Below, in pieces: positions 9,591 through 18,142 of a stretch of 64,000 nt of DNA. A program made the translations under genes and the position numbers. The stretch's first letter is position 1, and each line of letters begins with the position of its first letter. The stretch spans positions 1-64,000 of the forward strand of contig UPZG01000001.1 of the NCBI GenBank assembly GCA_900538705.1. The letters run 5' to 3'. The stretch is from an uncultured Porphyromonadaceae bacterium (GTDB taxonomy: Bacteria > Bacteroidota > Bacteroidia > Bacteroidales > Barnesiellaceae_A). Below the pieces are notes generated by a model that was given only the letters and a program-made list of their open reading frames with translations, was not told the DNA's origin and searched no databases.

Positions 9591-10694
9591 ATGTCATTGA
9601 AGTGCGGAATAGTAGGGTTGCCCAATGTGGGAAAATCTACGTTGTTTAACTGCCTGTCGAACGCCAAAGCACAATCGGCAAATTTCCCGTTTTGTACTAT
9701 AGAACCCAATGTGGGCGTTATAACCGTTCCCGACGAGCGCCTCAATCGCTTGGCGGAGCTGGTGCATCCCAAGCGCATTGTTCCCACAACGGTAGAGATA
9801 GTAGATATAGCCGGACTTGTAAAGGGTGCAAGCAAAGGCGAGGGCTTAGGTAACAAGTTCCTTGCCAATATCCGGGAGACCGATGCCATTATACATGTGC
9901 TGCGTTGCTTTGATGACGATAACATTACGCACGTCGATGGTAGTGTCAATCCCGTACGAGATAAAGAGATTATCGACTACGAGCTGCAGCTGAAAGACCT
10001 TGAGACGGTAGAAAACCGTATAGGAAAGGTTCAGAAACAGGCACAGACCGGTGGTGACAAGGCTGCCAAGTTGGCTTATGAGGTATTGAGCCGTTACAAA
10101 GAAGCGTTGGGGCAAGGTAAGGCTGCCCGTACGGTGGTATTTGAGGGAAAGGATGAGCAACGCATTGCACACGACCTCTTCTTGCTGACCAACAAACCGG
10201 TACTATATGTATGCAATGTTGACGAGGCAAGTGCTGTAAACGGCAATGCATATGTAGAACAAGTGCGAGAGGCTATAAAGGCCGAAAATGCCGAAATGCT
10301 GATTCTTGCAGCCAAGACAGAATCGGAGATTGCCGAATTTGAGACCTATGAAGAAAGAAAATTGTTCCTTGATGAATTGGGACTCGAAGAGTCGGGCGTA
10401 TCGCGTCTGATACGGTCGGCATATAGTTTGCTCAACTTGGAGACCTATTTTACAGCTGGTGAGCCTGAGGTGAGGGCGTGGACCTATATAAAAGGTAGTA
10501 AAGCCCCGCAATGTGCCGGTATTATCCATTCCGATTTTGAGAAAGGCTTTATCCGTGCCGAGGTGATAAAGTACGACGACTATATCGCTCTCGGGTCGGA
10601 AGCTGCATGTAAGGATGCTGGTAAGATGTATATCGAAGGCAAAGATTATGTGGTGCAAGATGGCGACATTATGCACTTCCGTTTCAATGTGTAA
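9591..10694 (+). CDS. ychF: Redox-regulated ribosome-binding ATPase YchF (Obg family)
   Basis: Obg-like P-loop NTPase that prefers ATP and binds ribosomes. The 367-residue protein starts with the G1 loop GLPNVGKS (about 8-15), then the switch region and DIAGLVKGASKGEGLGNKFL (G3). The residues after VLYVCNVDE correspond to the atypical G4 of YchF (not NKxD), which explains ATP preference in the family. The C-terminus is a TGS domain (AWTYIKGSKAPQCAG, then YIALGSEAACKDAGK) ending in FRFNV, typical of the family. Monocistronic: own promoter box and a strong terminator 26 nt after the stop. Confidence 0.96.
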   Translation: MSLKCGIVGLPNVGKSTLFNCLSNAKAQSANFPFCTIEPNVGVITVPDERLNRLAELVHPKRIVPTTVEIVDIAGLVKGASKGEGLGNKFLANIRETDAIIHVLRCFDDDNITHVDGSVNPVRDKEIIDYELQLKDLETVENRIGKVQKQAQTGGDKAAKLAYEVLSRYKEALGQGKAARTVVFEGKDEQRIAHDLFLLTNKPVLYVCNVDEASAVNGNAYVEQVREAIKAENAEMLILAAKTESEIAEFETYEERKLFLDELGLEESGVSRLIRSAYSLLNLETYFTAGEPEVRAWTYIKGSKAPQCAGIIHSDFEKGFIRAEVIKYDDYIALGSEAACKDAGKMYIEGKDYVVQDGDIMHFRFNV

Positions 10695-10720
10695 GCGTTT
10701 TGACTTTGCAAAATACTTCA

Positions 10721-10754
10721 GGCTCTTGTCTCGTTAGAGATAAGAGCCTTTTTT
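10721..10754 (+). terminator. Terminator of ychF
   Basis: A 12-bp stem (GGCTCTTGTCTC, one G-U pair) with a GTTA loop followed by six T residues. Confidence 0.9.
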
Positions 10755-10827
10755 GTATGGCTATAGAATTGTTGTATTGATAAAATATGGCTATCTTTGT
10801 TTTGGTAGTAAACAATATATATTGTCT

Positions 10828-11427
10828 ATGAAAAAAATGATTATGGCAGTGCTATGCCTTGTAGGATGGTGCATGCCTCTCGGAGCTCAAGTAATAAAAA
10901 TGGAAAATGGTGTGACGCTTGCCTCTATGACCCGTAACGAGTATGATTTCTTTACCCATACCGCTACCGGATATACCGGTCGCTTGGGAATAGACTGGCT
11001 GGAACATCGTTGGTTTTATCTGTCGAGCGAGGTGGGGTATATGGCTACCGGAGGTATGGACCATATAGATATTATGGCGGAGCATGGAATTGAGGAGAAT
11101 GTGATAGACTGGCATTACCGTCGCGACAATCTGCACTTCAATACCACATTCCGTTTCAAGTTGGCATATCATGACTTTCATGCATATTTGGGGGTAGGCC
11201 CCAAAGTTGATATTCCGTTGGGCAGCTCACTCAATGAAGAGCTTTTCGATAAAAGTGTTATGTTTGGTATAAAGACGGAGATAGGATGTGCGTATGATTT
11301 TTCGCACCTTCGTCTGGGCATCAATCTGGCTTATCTGCCCGATTTGACGAAGCAAGCCGTACCTGTGTTGCAACAGGCACGCAACAATATCTTCTCGATA
11401 GGGATATCGGTAGGATATATTCTCTGA
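10828..11427 (+). CDS. Small outer-membrane beta-barrel protein
   Basis: A 199-residue secreted protein. Residues 1-20 (MKKMIMAVLCLVGWCMPLGA) are a clear signal peptide with an AxA-like cleavage site. The mature part alternates hydrophobic and polar residues with many aromatics (HRWFYLSSEVGYMATGG, LRLGINLAYLP) and ends in GISVGYIL, like an eight-strand OmpA/OmpX-type barrel. I recognise no specific family. The start is the ATG before the signal peptide; an upstream TTG in frame falls in the ychF terminator. A box TATCTTTG about 36 nt upstream could be its promoter. Confidence 0.75.
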   Translation: MKKMIMAVLCLVGWCMPLGAQVIKMENGVTLASMTRNEYDFFTHTATGYTGRLGIDWLEHRWFYLSSEVGYMATGGMDHIDIMAEHGIEENVIDWHYRRDNLHFNTTFRFKLAYHDFHAYLGVGPKVDIPLGSSLNEELFDKSVMFGIKTEIGCAYDFSHLRLGINLAYLPDLTKQAVPVLQQARNNIFSIGISVGYIL

Positions 11428-11473
11428 GAGGTGTTGCGGATTCCCTTTGCGGGCTAATCAGAGCGCGATTGTG

Positions 11474-13165
11474 CTATTTTTGTTCTGTCTGTGACGGCGA
11501 CAGAATCTCTTTGTAACGGACCGGGTTGTCGAGTACTTCTATGGCCGCATCTATGTCGCTGTCGTTGCGCTGACTTACAATCATTTCGCCCCGTTGGAAA
11601 TAATAGCGTTTTACAATCTCGGTAGTGAGCAACTCCTCTATCTCGGGGCGGAAAGTGTCTAAGTCTTTTTCTATGTCGTGGTTGAATTGTGCGGCAAGGC
11701 TGTCACATAGCTGGCGGGTCTTGTCGTCGAGGTATCCTTCAAACTCGGCTACTTCGCGCAAGGAATCGAGTATCTTATTGCTTTGCTTGTCGTATTTGAA
11801 GTCGCGCTTGTGCACAAACTCCTTGAAGTCGGCATAGTCGCTGTCGGTGAGGAAGAACGTCTCGGGCGAAGCAATAGTGTCGTGCTTGGCTGCATATTGT
11901 GTGGCGAAGTCGAAGATGAGGAAGTCGCGTATCAGATAATACGACAGATTACTGCCTTTTTTTACTTCGGGTTCTATGTCGGGTTTGATACCTCCCCCAT
12001 CGCGAACAATGCGCCCGTGAGCGGTTTTGAATTCATTGGTAAGAGAGTCGGGGATACGCGCTACCGTGCCATCGGGGTTGCGGTGGCTGTAATCGATGGC
12101 TTGGATGAGGCGTCCGCTGGGAATGTAGTAGCGAGCGATGGTCACCTTGAGCATTCCGTTATATGGTAACATGCGGGTTTGCTGTACCAACCCTTTTCCG
12201 AAAGAGCGTTCACCGATGATTACGGCGCGGTCGAGGTCTTGCAGTGCTCCTGAAACAATCTCAGATGACGATGCCGTGTTGCGGTCTATGAGAATAGCAA
12301 GAGGTATATCGGTATCTATAGGCTCTTGTGTTGTCTTGTAGGTTTTATCCCATTGCCTGATTCGACCTTTGGTTTGCAGTACTTCTACTCCCTTGGGGAT
12401 AAAGAAATTGACAATTTGTATGGCTGCTTCCATGATACCGCCGGTGTTGCCTCGCAGGTCGAGTATGAGAGCCTTTATATGTTTGTTGTTTTTCAGGTCG
12501 AGAAAAGCTTCTTTTACTTCTTCAGCAGCTTTGTCGGTAAAAGAGTTGAGGTATATGTAGCCAATGCTATCGCCTACGGTGCCATAGTATGGTACGGCAT
12601 TCATCTGAATTTTTTTACGAGTGAGATTGATAACGATAGTGTCATTGCTCGTTCCTGGACGTAACAATGTAAGTTTTAGAGGCGTATTGGGTTGCCCTTT
12701 GAGGCGTTCGCTTACTTGTGAGCTGCTCCATGAAGTAACCGTGTCGTTGTCTATCATGATTATTTTGTCGCCGGCGCGCACGCCTGCCAGCTGGGCTGGT
12801 TGTCCTTCGTATGGTTCTGATATAAATACACCGCCGTCGCGTTGCATGATGTATGACCCTATGCCGCCATATTCGCCTGTAGTATGAGTATAAAAGTCTT
12901 TGCTTTCCTTTTCAGTAATATATTCGGTATAAGGGTCTAAGCGGTTCAACATATAGTTGATACCGTTGTTGACAGTCTTCGACAAGTCGATAGTATCTAC
13001 ATAGTAAGTGGTAAGCTCTTTGAGTAGTTGAGTATAAATGTCGAGATTCTGCGAGAATGAAAAGTTTTCGCTATCGTTATTGCGGGTATTGGCAGCAGTA
13101 GCTTGTGTTATGCTGCTGGCTATGATTATGGCAGCAGAGATTATAAATATATGATGATGCTTCAT
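11474..13165 (-). CDS. S41 family carboxy-terminal processing protease
   Basis: Periplasmic serine protease of the CtpA/Prc type, 563 residues. It has a signal peptide (about 1-24), a PDZ domain (YGGIGSYIMQRDGG to AGVRAGDKI) and a peptidase domain with DLRGNTGG, the Ser in TASSSEIVSGALQ (about 302) and the Lys in RSFGKGLVQ (about 323), so the Ser-Lys dyad is intact. A C-terminal extension of about 150 charged residues is common in Bacteroidetes paralogues. A TATCTTCG box lies 22 nt upstream. Substrates in this genus are not known; it probably trims periplasmic or lipoprotein C-termini. Confidence 0.92.
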   Translation of the reverse strand: MKHHHIFIISAAIIIASSITQATAANTRNNDSENFSFSQNLDIYTQLLKELTTYYVDTIDLSKTVNNGINYMLNRLDPYTEYITEKESKDFYTHTTGEYGGIGSYIMQRDGGVFISEPYEGQPAQLAGVRAGDKIIMIDNDTVTSWSSSQVSERLKGQPNTPLKLTLLRPGTSNDTIVINLTRKKIQMNAVPYYGTVGDSIGYIYLNSFTDKAAEEVKEAFLDLKNNKHIKALILDLRGNTGGIMEAAIQIVNFFIPKGVEVLQTKGRIRQWDKTYKTTQEPIDTDIPLAILIDRNTASSSEIVSGALQDLDRAVIIGERSFGKGLVQQTRMLPYNGMLKVTIARYYIPSGRLIQAIDYSHRNPDGTVARIPDSLTNEFKTAHGRIVRDGGGIKPDIEPEVKKGSNLSYYLIRDFLIFDFATQYAAKHDTIASPETFFLTDSDYADFKEFVHKRDFKYDKQSNKILDSLREVAEFEGYLDDKTRQLCDSLAAQFNHDIEKDLDTFRPEIEELLTTEIVKRYYFQRGEMIVSQRNDSDIDAAIEVLDNPVRYKEILSPSQTEQK

Positions 13166-13369
13166 AAAGAACTTTGATATAAATTAATTACGAAGATAGT
13201 AGAGAGCTTTTGTATGTGATGTAGTTGTGCTGCTTTTTTAACTTTATTTGTTGAAATAGGGCGGCTACGATTCCTTCCGTTTTGTTACTGGTAGACATAA
13301 GGTGTAAGGAATAGGAGGGTAATAAAAGAACAAAAAATGGATTTTCATTAAAAAAAAGAGGCAAATCTA

Positions 13370-13400
13370 TTGCAGGTTTAATAAAAAGGCGTTACCTTTG
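13370..13400 (+). promoter_or_regulatory. Promoter of the tandem tRNA-Asn genes
   Basis: TTG at 13370-13372, 20 nt, then TACCTTTG at 13393-13400: a near-consensus Bacteroidetes -33/-7 promoter 24 nt upstream of the first tRNA. The rest of 13166-13369 is AT-rich with no gene that I can see. Confidence 0.7.
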
Positions 13401-13424
13401 CCAAGCCTTTCGAGGCAGGAATCT

Positions 13425-13498
13425 TCTTCAGTAGCTCAGTCGGTTAGAGCATCTGACTGTTAATCAGAGGGTCGTTGGTTCAAGTCCAACCTGAAGAG
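13425..13498 (+). tRNA. tRNA-Asn (GTT), copy 1
   Basis: 74-nt cloverleaf: acceptor arms TCTTCAG/CTGAAGA, D arm with AGCTCAGTCGGTTAGAGC, anticodon loop CTGTTAA (anticodon GTT), T arm GTTCAAGTC, discriminator G. The terminal CCA is not encoded. A second copy follows 19 nt later. Confidence 0.97.
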
Positions 13499-13517
13499 CT
13501 CTTTCAAAAACATATCT

Positions 13518-13591
13518 TCTTCAGTAGCTCAGTCGGTTAGAGCATCTGACTGTTAATCAGAGGGTCGTTGGTTCAAGTCCAACCTGAAGAG
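13518..13591 (+). tRNA. tRNA-Asn (GTT), copy 2
   Basis: Sequence identical to the first copy over the full 74 nt, spaced 93 nt start to start. Both are probably on one transcript that ends at the hairpin directly downstream. Confidence 0.97.
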
Positions 13592-13594
13592 CGA

Positions 13595-13626
13595 AGACCT
13601 GCACAAAGGTGTGCAGGTCTTTTTTT
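13595..13626 (+). terminator. Terminator of the tRNA-Asn pair
   Basis: AGACCTGCAC and its complement around a short loop, followed by seven T residues. It ends 15 nt before the HAD gene start. Confidence 0.9.
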
Positions 13627-13640
13627 ATACTTGCAAGGTA

Positions 13641-14483
13641 ATGAAAAGGCATAATAAGACATTGTATGTAAGTGATTTAGATGGTACGCTGCTTAACTCG
13701 CGGTCGCTTGTATCTCCTTTTACGACAGCTGCCCTCAACGAGTTGATAGCCGATGGTATGATGTTTTCTATTGCTACGGCACGTACTCCGGCAACAGTTG
13801 TCGCTTTGATGGAGGCTGTGCAGTTGCAACTGCCGGCAGTACTGATGACAGGAGCCTTGACCTACGACTTGCGTAGACATGAATATCTATCGGCAGCCTT
13901 TTTCCGTCGCGAAGTGGCACAACAAGTGGTAAACGTGTTATTGCAAGAAGGTCTTTTGCCTATGATATATTACCTGCATAACTCATTGTTGCATGTGGCA
14001 TATCGCACACCGTTGTCGGCAGCACAAAAGCAGTTTATGTCAGAACGGATAGGTTCGCCATACAAGCGTTTTGTAGAGGTGTCTCACTATAATCAGCTTT
14101 CAGAGCAGACTATATTGCTCTTTTGTATGGACCAGTATGACAAGCTGTGTACTGCCCATGAGGTAGTAAGGGCTTTGCCGGGACATGAGTGTTATCTATA
14201 TAGAGATATTGCCGACAATAATATGGGGTACTTGGAGATATATCCGGCTGCCACCTCAAAAGCTGCGGCAATAGAGCATCTGGCTCATGTTGCCGGGGCT
14301 GAGGAGATAGTGGCTTTTGGCGATAATCGTAACGATATACCGATGTTTGAGATAGCATCGCGTTCGTATGCCGTAGAGAATGCCGTAGCTGAGGCGAAAG
14401 TTTGTGCAACGGGTATTATAGGCAGTAACGATACAGATGGTGTAGCTCGTTTCCTGTTGGGAGAATGGGATAAGACAATCTGA
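13641..14483 (+). CDS. Cof-type HAD-IIB family hydrolase
   Basis: Predicted phosphatase of the haloacid dehalogenase superfamily, 280 residues. Motif I is SDLDGTLL near the N-terminus (nucleophile Asp), motif II the Thr/Ser in FSIATAR, and motif IV GDNRNDIPM (about 228-236). The cap between motifs II and III is of the large IIB (Cof) type. The start is ATG 13641 (MKRHNKTLYV), because the longer frame reaches into the tRNA terminator. Substrate is likely a sugar phosphate or flavin-type phosphate, but the family is promiscuous and this cannot be assigned. Confidence 0.88.
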   Translation: MKRHNKTLYVSDLDGTLLNSRSLVSPFTTAALNELIADGMMFSIATARTPATVVALMEAVQLQLPAVLMTGALTYDLRRHEYLSAAFFRREVAQQVVNVLLQEGLLPMIYYLHNSLLHVAYRTPLSAAQKQFMSERIGSPYKRFVEVSHYNQLSEQTILLFCMDQYDKLCTAHEVVRALPGHECYLYRDIADNNMGYLEIYPAATSKAAAIEHLAHVAGAEEIVAFGDNRNDIPMFEIASRSYAVENAVAEAKVCATGIIGSNDTDGVARFLLGEWDKTI

Positions 14484-14540
14484 AAAATAGGGTTGACCAA
14501 TTGTCTTGTAAAATATGATACCGGAAGCTCCCTTTTGAGA

Positions 14541-15512
14541 CTATGCACTTGGTTGTTGCGAAGATTTTTGTGCTTCGGCTGCTTTCAAGGCTCTCTCTTC
14601 GGCTTCTACCTGAGCTCTCGATTTGCTTTGTGTTACCACATATACACCTAAGAATACTAATATGATGGCAATAGCTTTGACGAGAGAGAAGCTGTCCATA
14701 CCCCAGTAAATCGACAGCAATGAGGCTGTAACGGGTTGTATGTAGTTGTACATACTCATTGTGGTAGGGCGGAGACGTTTCTGTCCGATGGGTATCATTA
14801 AGTAAGCAAAGAATGTACCCATAAGTACGACGTATGCTATGCCGGCATATACCGCTGTAGATAGTTCGGAGTAAGGAATGGCGGCAAGGTCTTTGATATC
14901 GAAAGGCAAAACGCAGAGTGTGGCAAACAGAAACATCCACTTCATCAGCGTAATAGATGAATATTTTGTGATAAAGTTCTTGAAGAATACCAGATAACAA
15001 GAGAACGAGCATTGTGCAATGAAACAGAGAGTGTCGCCCAAAACACTATTGACAGCCGTGTGATTGCTATGCGCATGTGCACCACTGAGGATTAGTATCA
15101 ATGCTCCGCTCAAACCCATGAATACGCCTAACGCTTTTTTGCTGGTAAGAGGCTCTTTGAGAACAATAGCGGCCAATATCATAGTGATGATAGGCGTTGT
15201 GGTGGCTACAACGGTTGCATCGATAGGCGTAGTGTATGAAAGTCCTATGATAAAACAACTTTGGTTGAAAGTTATAGAGAGTAACGATGCAATGAAGAGC
15301 AGAAAGAGGTCGCGAGGCGGAACTTTCTCGTTGGGAACAAAAATAGAGGCTATCCAAAAAGCTATGGCAGCTCCTGCAACACGCATGGTGGCGAGTGTCA
15401 GTCCTGATATTTCGCCCGACATGAAAACAATCTTTGAGATTGGGGACATCAACCCCCACACAATACCTGCGGTGAGCATGGCTACATGACCGCCGGCCTT
15501 ATACCTATCCAT
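14541..15512 (-). CDS. EamA-domain (DMT superfamily) transporter
   Basis: Inner-membrane permease, 323 residues, about ten hydrophobic helices in two EamA repeats (first from LTAGIVWGLMSPISK, second from VLGDTLCFIAQCSFSCYLV). The C-terminal 25 residues are a charged cytosolic tail (KSRAQVEAEERALKAAEAQ). Family members export metabolites such as amino acids or import nucleotide sugars; no substrate can be inferred. It is convergent with the HAD hydrolase gene, 57 bp apart. Confidence 0.9.
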   Translation of the reverse strand: MDRYKAGGHVAMLTAGIVWGLMSPISKIVFMSGEISGLTLATMRVAGAAIAFWIASIFVPNEKVPPRDLFLLFIASLLSITFNQSCFIIGLSYTTPIDATVVATTTPIITMILAAIVLKEPLTSKKALGVFMGLSGALILILSGAHAHSNHTAVNSVLGDTLCFIAQCSFSCYLVFFKNFITKYSSITLMKWMFLFATLCVLPFDIKDLAAIPYSELSTAVYAGIAYVVLMGTFFAYLMIPIGQKRLRPTTMSMYNYIQPVTASLLSIYWGMDSFSLVKAIAIILVFLGVYVVTQSKSRAQVEAEERALKAAEAQKSSQQPSA

Positions 15513-15610
15513 TTTGTAATATTTATTATGAACCTATTAAAAAACCCAGAATCTAAAAAATATAGTTTCTCTATTACACTGTGATGCACGTGAACACAAG
15601 TCGTCAAGCG

Positions 15611-16090
15611 TTATTGCTTGCGCGGATGCAGCAGTTGACGACAGTCGACGCGAATAATACGGTTGGGCTTGTCGTCAAGCGGCATCTCTATGACATTTGA
15701 GACGACGCGATTTTCTATATACTTGTCGGAAATGCTCTCGTAGATGTTGACAAATACAACCAATTGTACCATTACTTTCGAGAAGTGGCCTTCAGGAAAT
15801 TCATTAAGCAAGTCGCATACCTCTACGTTCATCTCGGCAAAAGACTCGAAACCCTCGCGTGAGATGACATTTCCTGCGTCGTCAATGACTTCGCAGGCAA
15901 GTTGCAAAGCAGCAAAATTTTGGCCTCGTGAACGCCCCTCGGGCTTGTAGTCCTCACGCTTATATGGTGTTGGAAACAGACCGCGTTCATCGATACGGGC
16001 GAGAGATTTCTTAACGATACATTGCTCATATACTTCCCTGCCGATAGCACGGTATAATTCATCGAGAGTTATTCCAAAACTATATCCCAT
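15611..16090 (-). CDS. Conserved hypothetical protein
   Basis: A soluble, acidic protein with no signal peptide or membrane segment that I see. I do not recognise a domain. The C-terminal part alternates hydrophobic and charged residues (FSKVMVQLVVFVNIYESISDKYI) and it ends in basic residues (LLHPRKQ). I start it at ATG 16090 (MGYSFGITLDELYR, 159 aa), because TACCTTCG, a possible -7 box, lies just upstream in gene direction. ATGs at 16123 and 16156 would add 11 or 22 residues. Divergent from the methyltransferase gene. Confidence 0.6.
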   Translation of the reverse strand: MGYSFGITLDELYRAIGREVYEQCIVKKSLARIDERGLFPTPYKREDYKPEGRSRGQNFAALQLACEVIDDAGNVISREGFESFAEMNVEVCDLLNEFPEGHFSKVMVQLVVFVNIYESISDKYIENRVVSNVIEMPLDDKPNRIIRVDCRQLLHPRKQ

Positions 16091-16300
16091 ATCAATATTG
16101 TTATTTCGAGCGCGAAGGTACATATTTACTACGAGAAAGTGTGCCGAATATGACAATTTTAACCCAAAACGGCTATCCTACCACAGCAATAAGCGACAAT
16201 ACAACAAGTTTTTTCGTAGGCAAAACGTTAATCCCCTGTCGCATACCGAATAATCTGGCCGTTTTTCATACTTTATCGGTAAATAAGAAACAAAATTTAT

Positions 16301-16308
16301 TACTTTTG
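16301..16308 (+). promoter_or_regulatory. -7 box of the methyltransferase gene
   Basis: TACTTTTG fits TAnnTTTG. It predicts a leader of roughly 115 nt before ATG 16431. Confidence 0.4.
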
Positions 16309-16430
16309 TCACATAAATGTTGGTTGTAGCGGCATGTGTCTATAATTCAGACGTCGCCATACAGCGAAATTTATGTGTTACTCACGCACATCATCGTATA
16401 GCAGGAATATATTTTATAATAGCAAAGACC

Positions 16431-17219
16431 ATGCAAGACCGGCACCAAAACCGCAGGCAATACTTCGATGAACTTGCCGATACTACGGAGAAATATTTTA
16501 TCCCTTATATAGAAAAGGCTGTTTCTATACAGTGGGAGAATGCTCATGTTCTTGAAATAGGATGCGGTGAAGGAGGAAATCTCTTGCCTTTTGCCCGCCG
16601 TGGCTGTGAGGTGTGTGGGGTAGATATGGATGCCCTGCGCATAGAGCAGGCCAAGACATATTTCAAGGAATCGCAAGCCGAGGGTACCTTTATAGCCTCC
16701 GATATATTTGAGTTACATGAGTTACATCACCGGTTTGACCTTATTTTAATACACGATGTAATAGAGCATATTGCCGACAAGCGTAATTTTATGGAGAAAA
16801 CACGACAGTATTTGGCTCCCGGTGGAATTATCTTTGTAGGCTTTCCTGCTTGGCAGATGCCTTTCGGAGGGCATCAGCAGATAGCACATAACCGTATCGT
16901 ATCGCATATGCCGTTTGTACATTTGCTGCCACGATTCTTGTATAAATACGCATTACAGCTGGCGGGCGAAAGCAATGCCATGATAGCCTATCTTATTGAT
17001 GTGAAAGAGACAGGTACGACGGTAGAGATGTTTCAGAAAATAGTGAAGGAGGTAGGTTATGTCATAGTGGATCGTAGATTATACTTTATCAATCCGCATT
17101 ATGAGATAAAATTTGGGTTGCGTCCTCGTGTACTTTCACCATTGATAGCTCATATTCCGTGGCTGCGTAACTTTTTTAGTACTACTTGTTTCTATCTGTT
17201 GAGAGACGGAAATGAATAG
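16431..17219 (+). CDS. Class I SAM-dependent methyltransferase
   Basis: 262 residues. SAM-binding motif I is LEIGCGEGG at about 41-49, the acidic residue ending strand 2 is in CGVDMDALRI, and motif IV is HDVIEH with a downstream loop (LAPGGIIFVGFPAW). This is the UbiG/Methyltransf_11 style of fold with an extended C-terminal lid. The start is ATG 16431 (MQDRHQNRRQYFDEL); longer in-frame starts would lie inside the promoter region. The acceptor substrate is unknown; tails of this type occur in enzymes acting on sugars or lipids. A 158-bp AT-rich stretch with no gene separates it from the permease remnant. Confidence 0.85.
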   Translation: MQDRHQNRRQYFDELADTTEKYFIPYIEKAVSIQWENAHVLEIGCGEGGNLLPFARRGCEVCGVDMDALRIEQAKTYFKESQAEGTFIASDIFELHELHHRFDLILIHDVIEHIADKRNFMEKTRQYLAPGGIIFVGFPAWQMPFGGHQQIAHNRIVSHMPFVHLLPRFLYKYALQLAGESNAMIAYLIDVKETGTTVEMFQKIVKEVGYVIVDRRLYFINPHYEIKFGLRPRVLSPLIAHIPWLRNFFSTTCFYLLRDGNE

Positions 17220-17377
17220 TTGCCTATATTGGAGATTTATAAAATCTTTGTGAGTGGATTTATATAAAAATGAATTTTAGAGGTTCGTTGCCGGTTGTTG
17301 TATATGTTTCTAATAATAGATAGAGTATATATATGTAAACTGTTGATTATCATATATATTTATATTGTTACAATGTA

Positions 17378-17950
17378 TTACAATATAATATTATACATAT
17401 AACCCAGTATGATAATAAATAAGGTGATGACTCCAAAAAAGATTCCTATCAATCGCCAGGTCATGACCTTTTTTAATAGTGTCGCTTCGGGGAGCGATAG
17501 CCCCACGACGGCCATCATAAAGGCGATGGCTGTCCCGATGGGGATGCCTTTGGCTACGAAGACCTCGATGATGGGCACTATCCCGGCGGCATTGGCATAC
17601 ATGGGTACGGCAAGAACAACAGAGAGTGGAACGGCAAACCAATTATCCTTTGACATATATTGCTCAAAGAACCCTTCCGGTACGAAGCCGTGCATAAATG
17701 CGCCGATGCCGATACCGATAAGAATATACAGTAACACACCTCTCACAATACCCCAAGCCTCTCGTATGATAGTAGGCAGTCGTTGTAAGAAGGGAGTCCT
17801 TTCCCCTTCCCATGTCTGGGCGTTGGATGTAGAGGTTTGTTGTAGCTGCTTTACCCAGTCGCTTAGATAGGGTTCTAACCTCATTTTCCCTAAAAGGGCT
17901 CCTCCTATCATGCCCAATAAAATGCCGCTGACTACATACAGAATGGCATT
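17378..17950 (-). pseudogene. Truncated permease (PF03773-type), C-terminal half only
   Basis: About 190 residues that match the second half of the large predicted-permease family (ArsP/YraQ-like): a hydrophobic start, a polar linker, then VPMYANAAGIVPIIEVFVAKG and FMMAVVGLSLPEATLLKKV, which in full-length members lie near the C-terminus. Full proteins are about 320-400 residues, so the N-terminal half is missing. An ATG at 17965 would give a reading frame, but its first codons are the antisense of the recombinase remnant (RHSFA). The break therefore falls near 17950. It may be non-functional. Confidence 0.75.
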
Positions 17951-17952
17951 GC

Positions 17953-18116
17953 GCCCGTCACTCATTCGCCGTGAATATCCTCAACAATGGGGCGAACATC
18001 AAGACGGTTGCCAGCCTGCTCGGGCATAGCGGACTGAAACATACGGAGAAATACACCCGTGCGGTGGATAAATTGAAAGAGGAAGCGATAAACAGCCTGC
18101 CGGAATTAAAGTTTTA
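17953..18116 (+). pseudogene. C-terminal remnant of a tyrosine recombinase (integrase)
   Basis: This frame, without a start codon, reads ARHSFAVNILNNG, then IKTVASLLGHSG, then HTEKYTRAVD and ends at TAA. These are the last boxes of a tyrosine recombinase: the Arg of the HxxRH motif, the LGHSG/HT histidine box and the Tyr nucleophile in EKYTR. Only about 54 of the usual 300-400 residues remain, so it is inactive. It abuts the truncated permease head to head and marks the left edge of the island. Confidence 0.85.
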
Positions 18117-18129
18117 ACCATAAAAGACT

Positions 18130-18137
18130 TACCTTTG
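18130..18137 (+). promoter_or_regulatory. -7 box of the DUF1016-type gene
   Basis: TACCTTTG lies 5 nt before ATG 18143, so the mRNA would be nearly leaderless. This promoter has no ATGC-N9-GCAT dyad, unlike those further right in the island. Confidence 0.5.
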
Positions 18138-18142
18138 CAATT

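Noticed and set aside
16090..16156. Longer N-terminus for the hypothetical gene at 15611
   Set aside because: The extra residues overlap a possible promoter and give no signal or domain; the ATG at 16090 was preferred though not proven.
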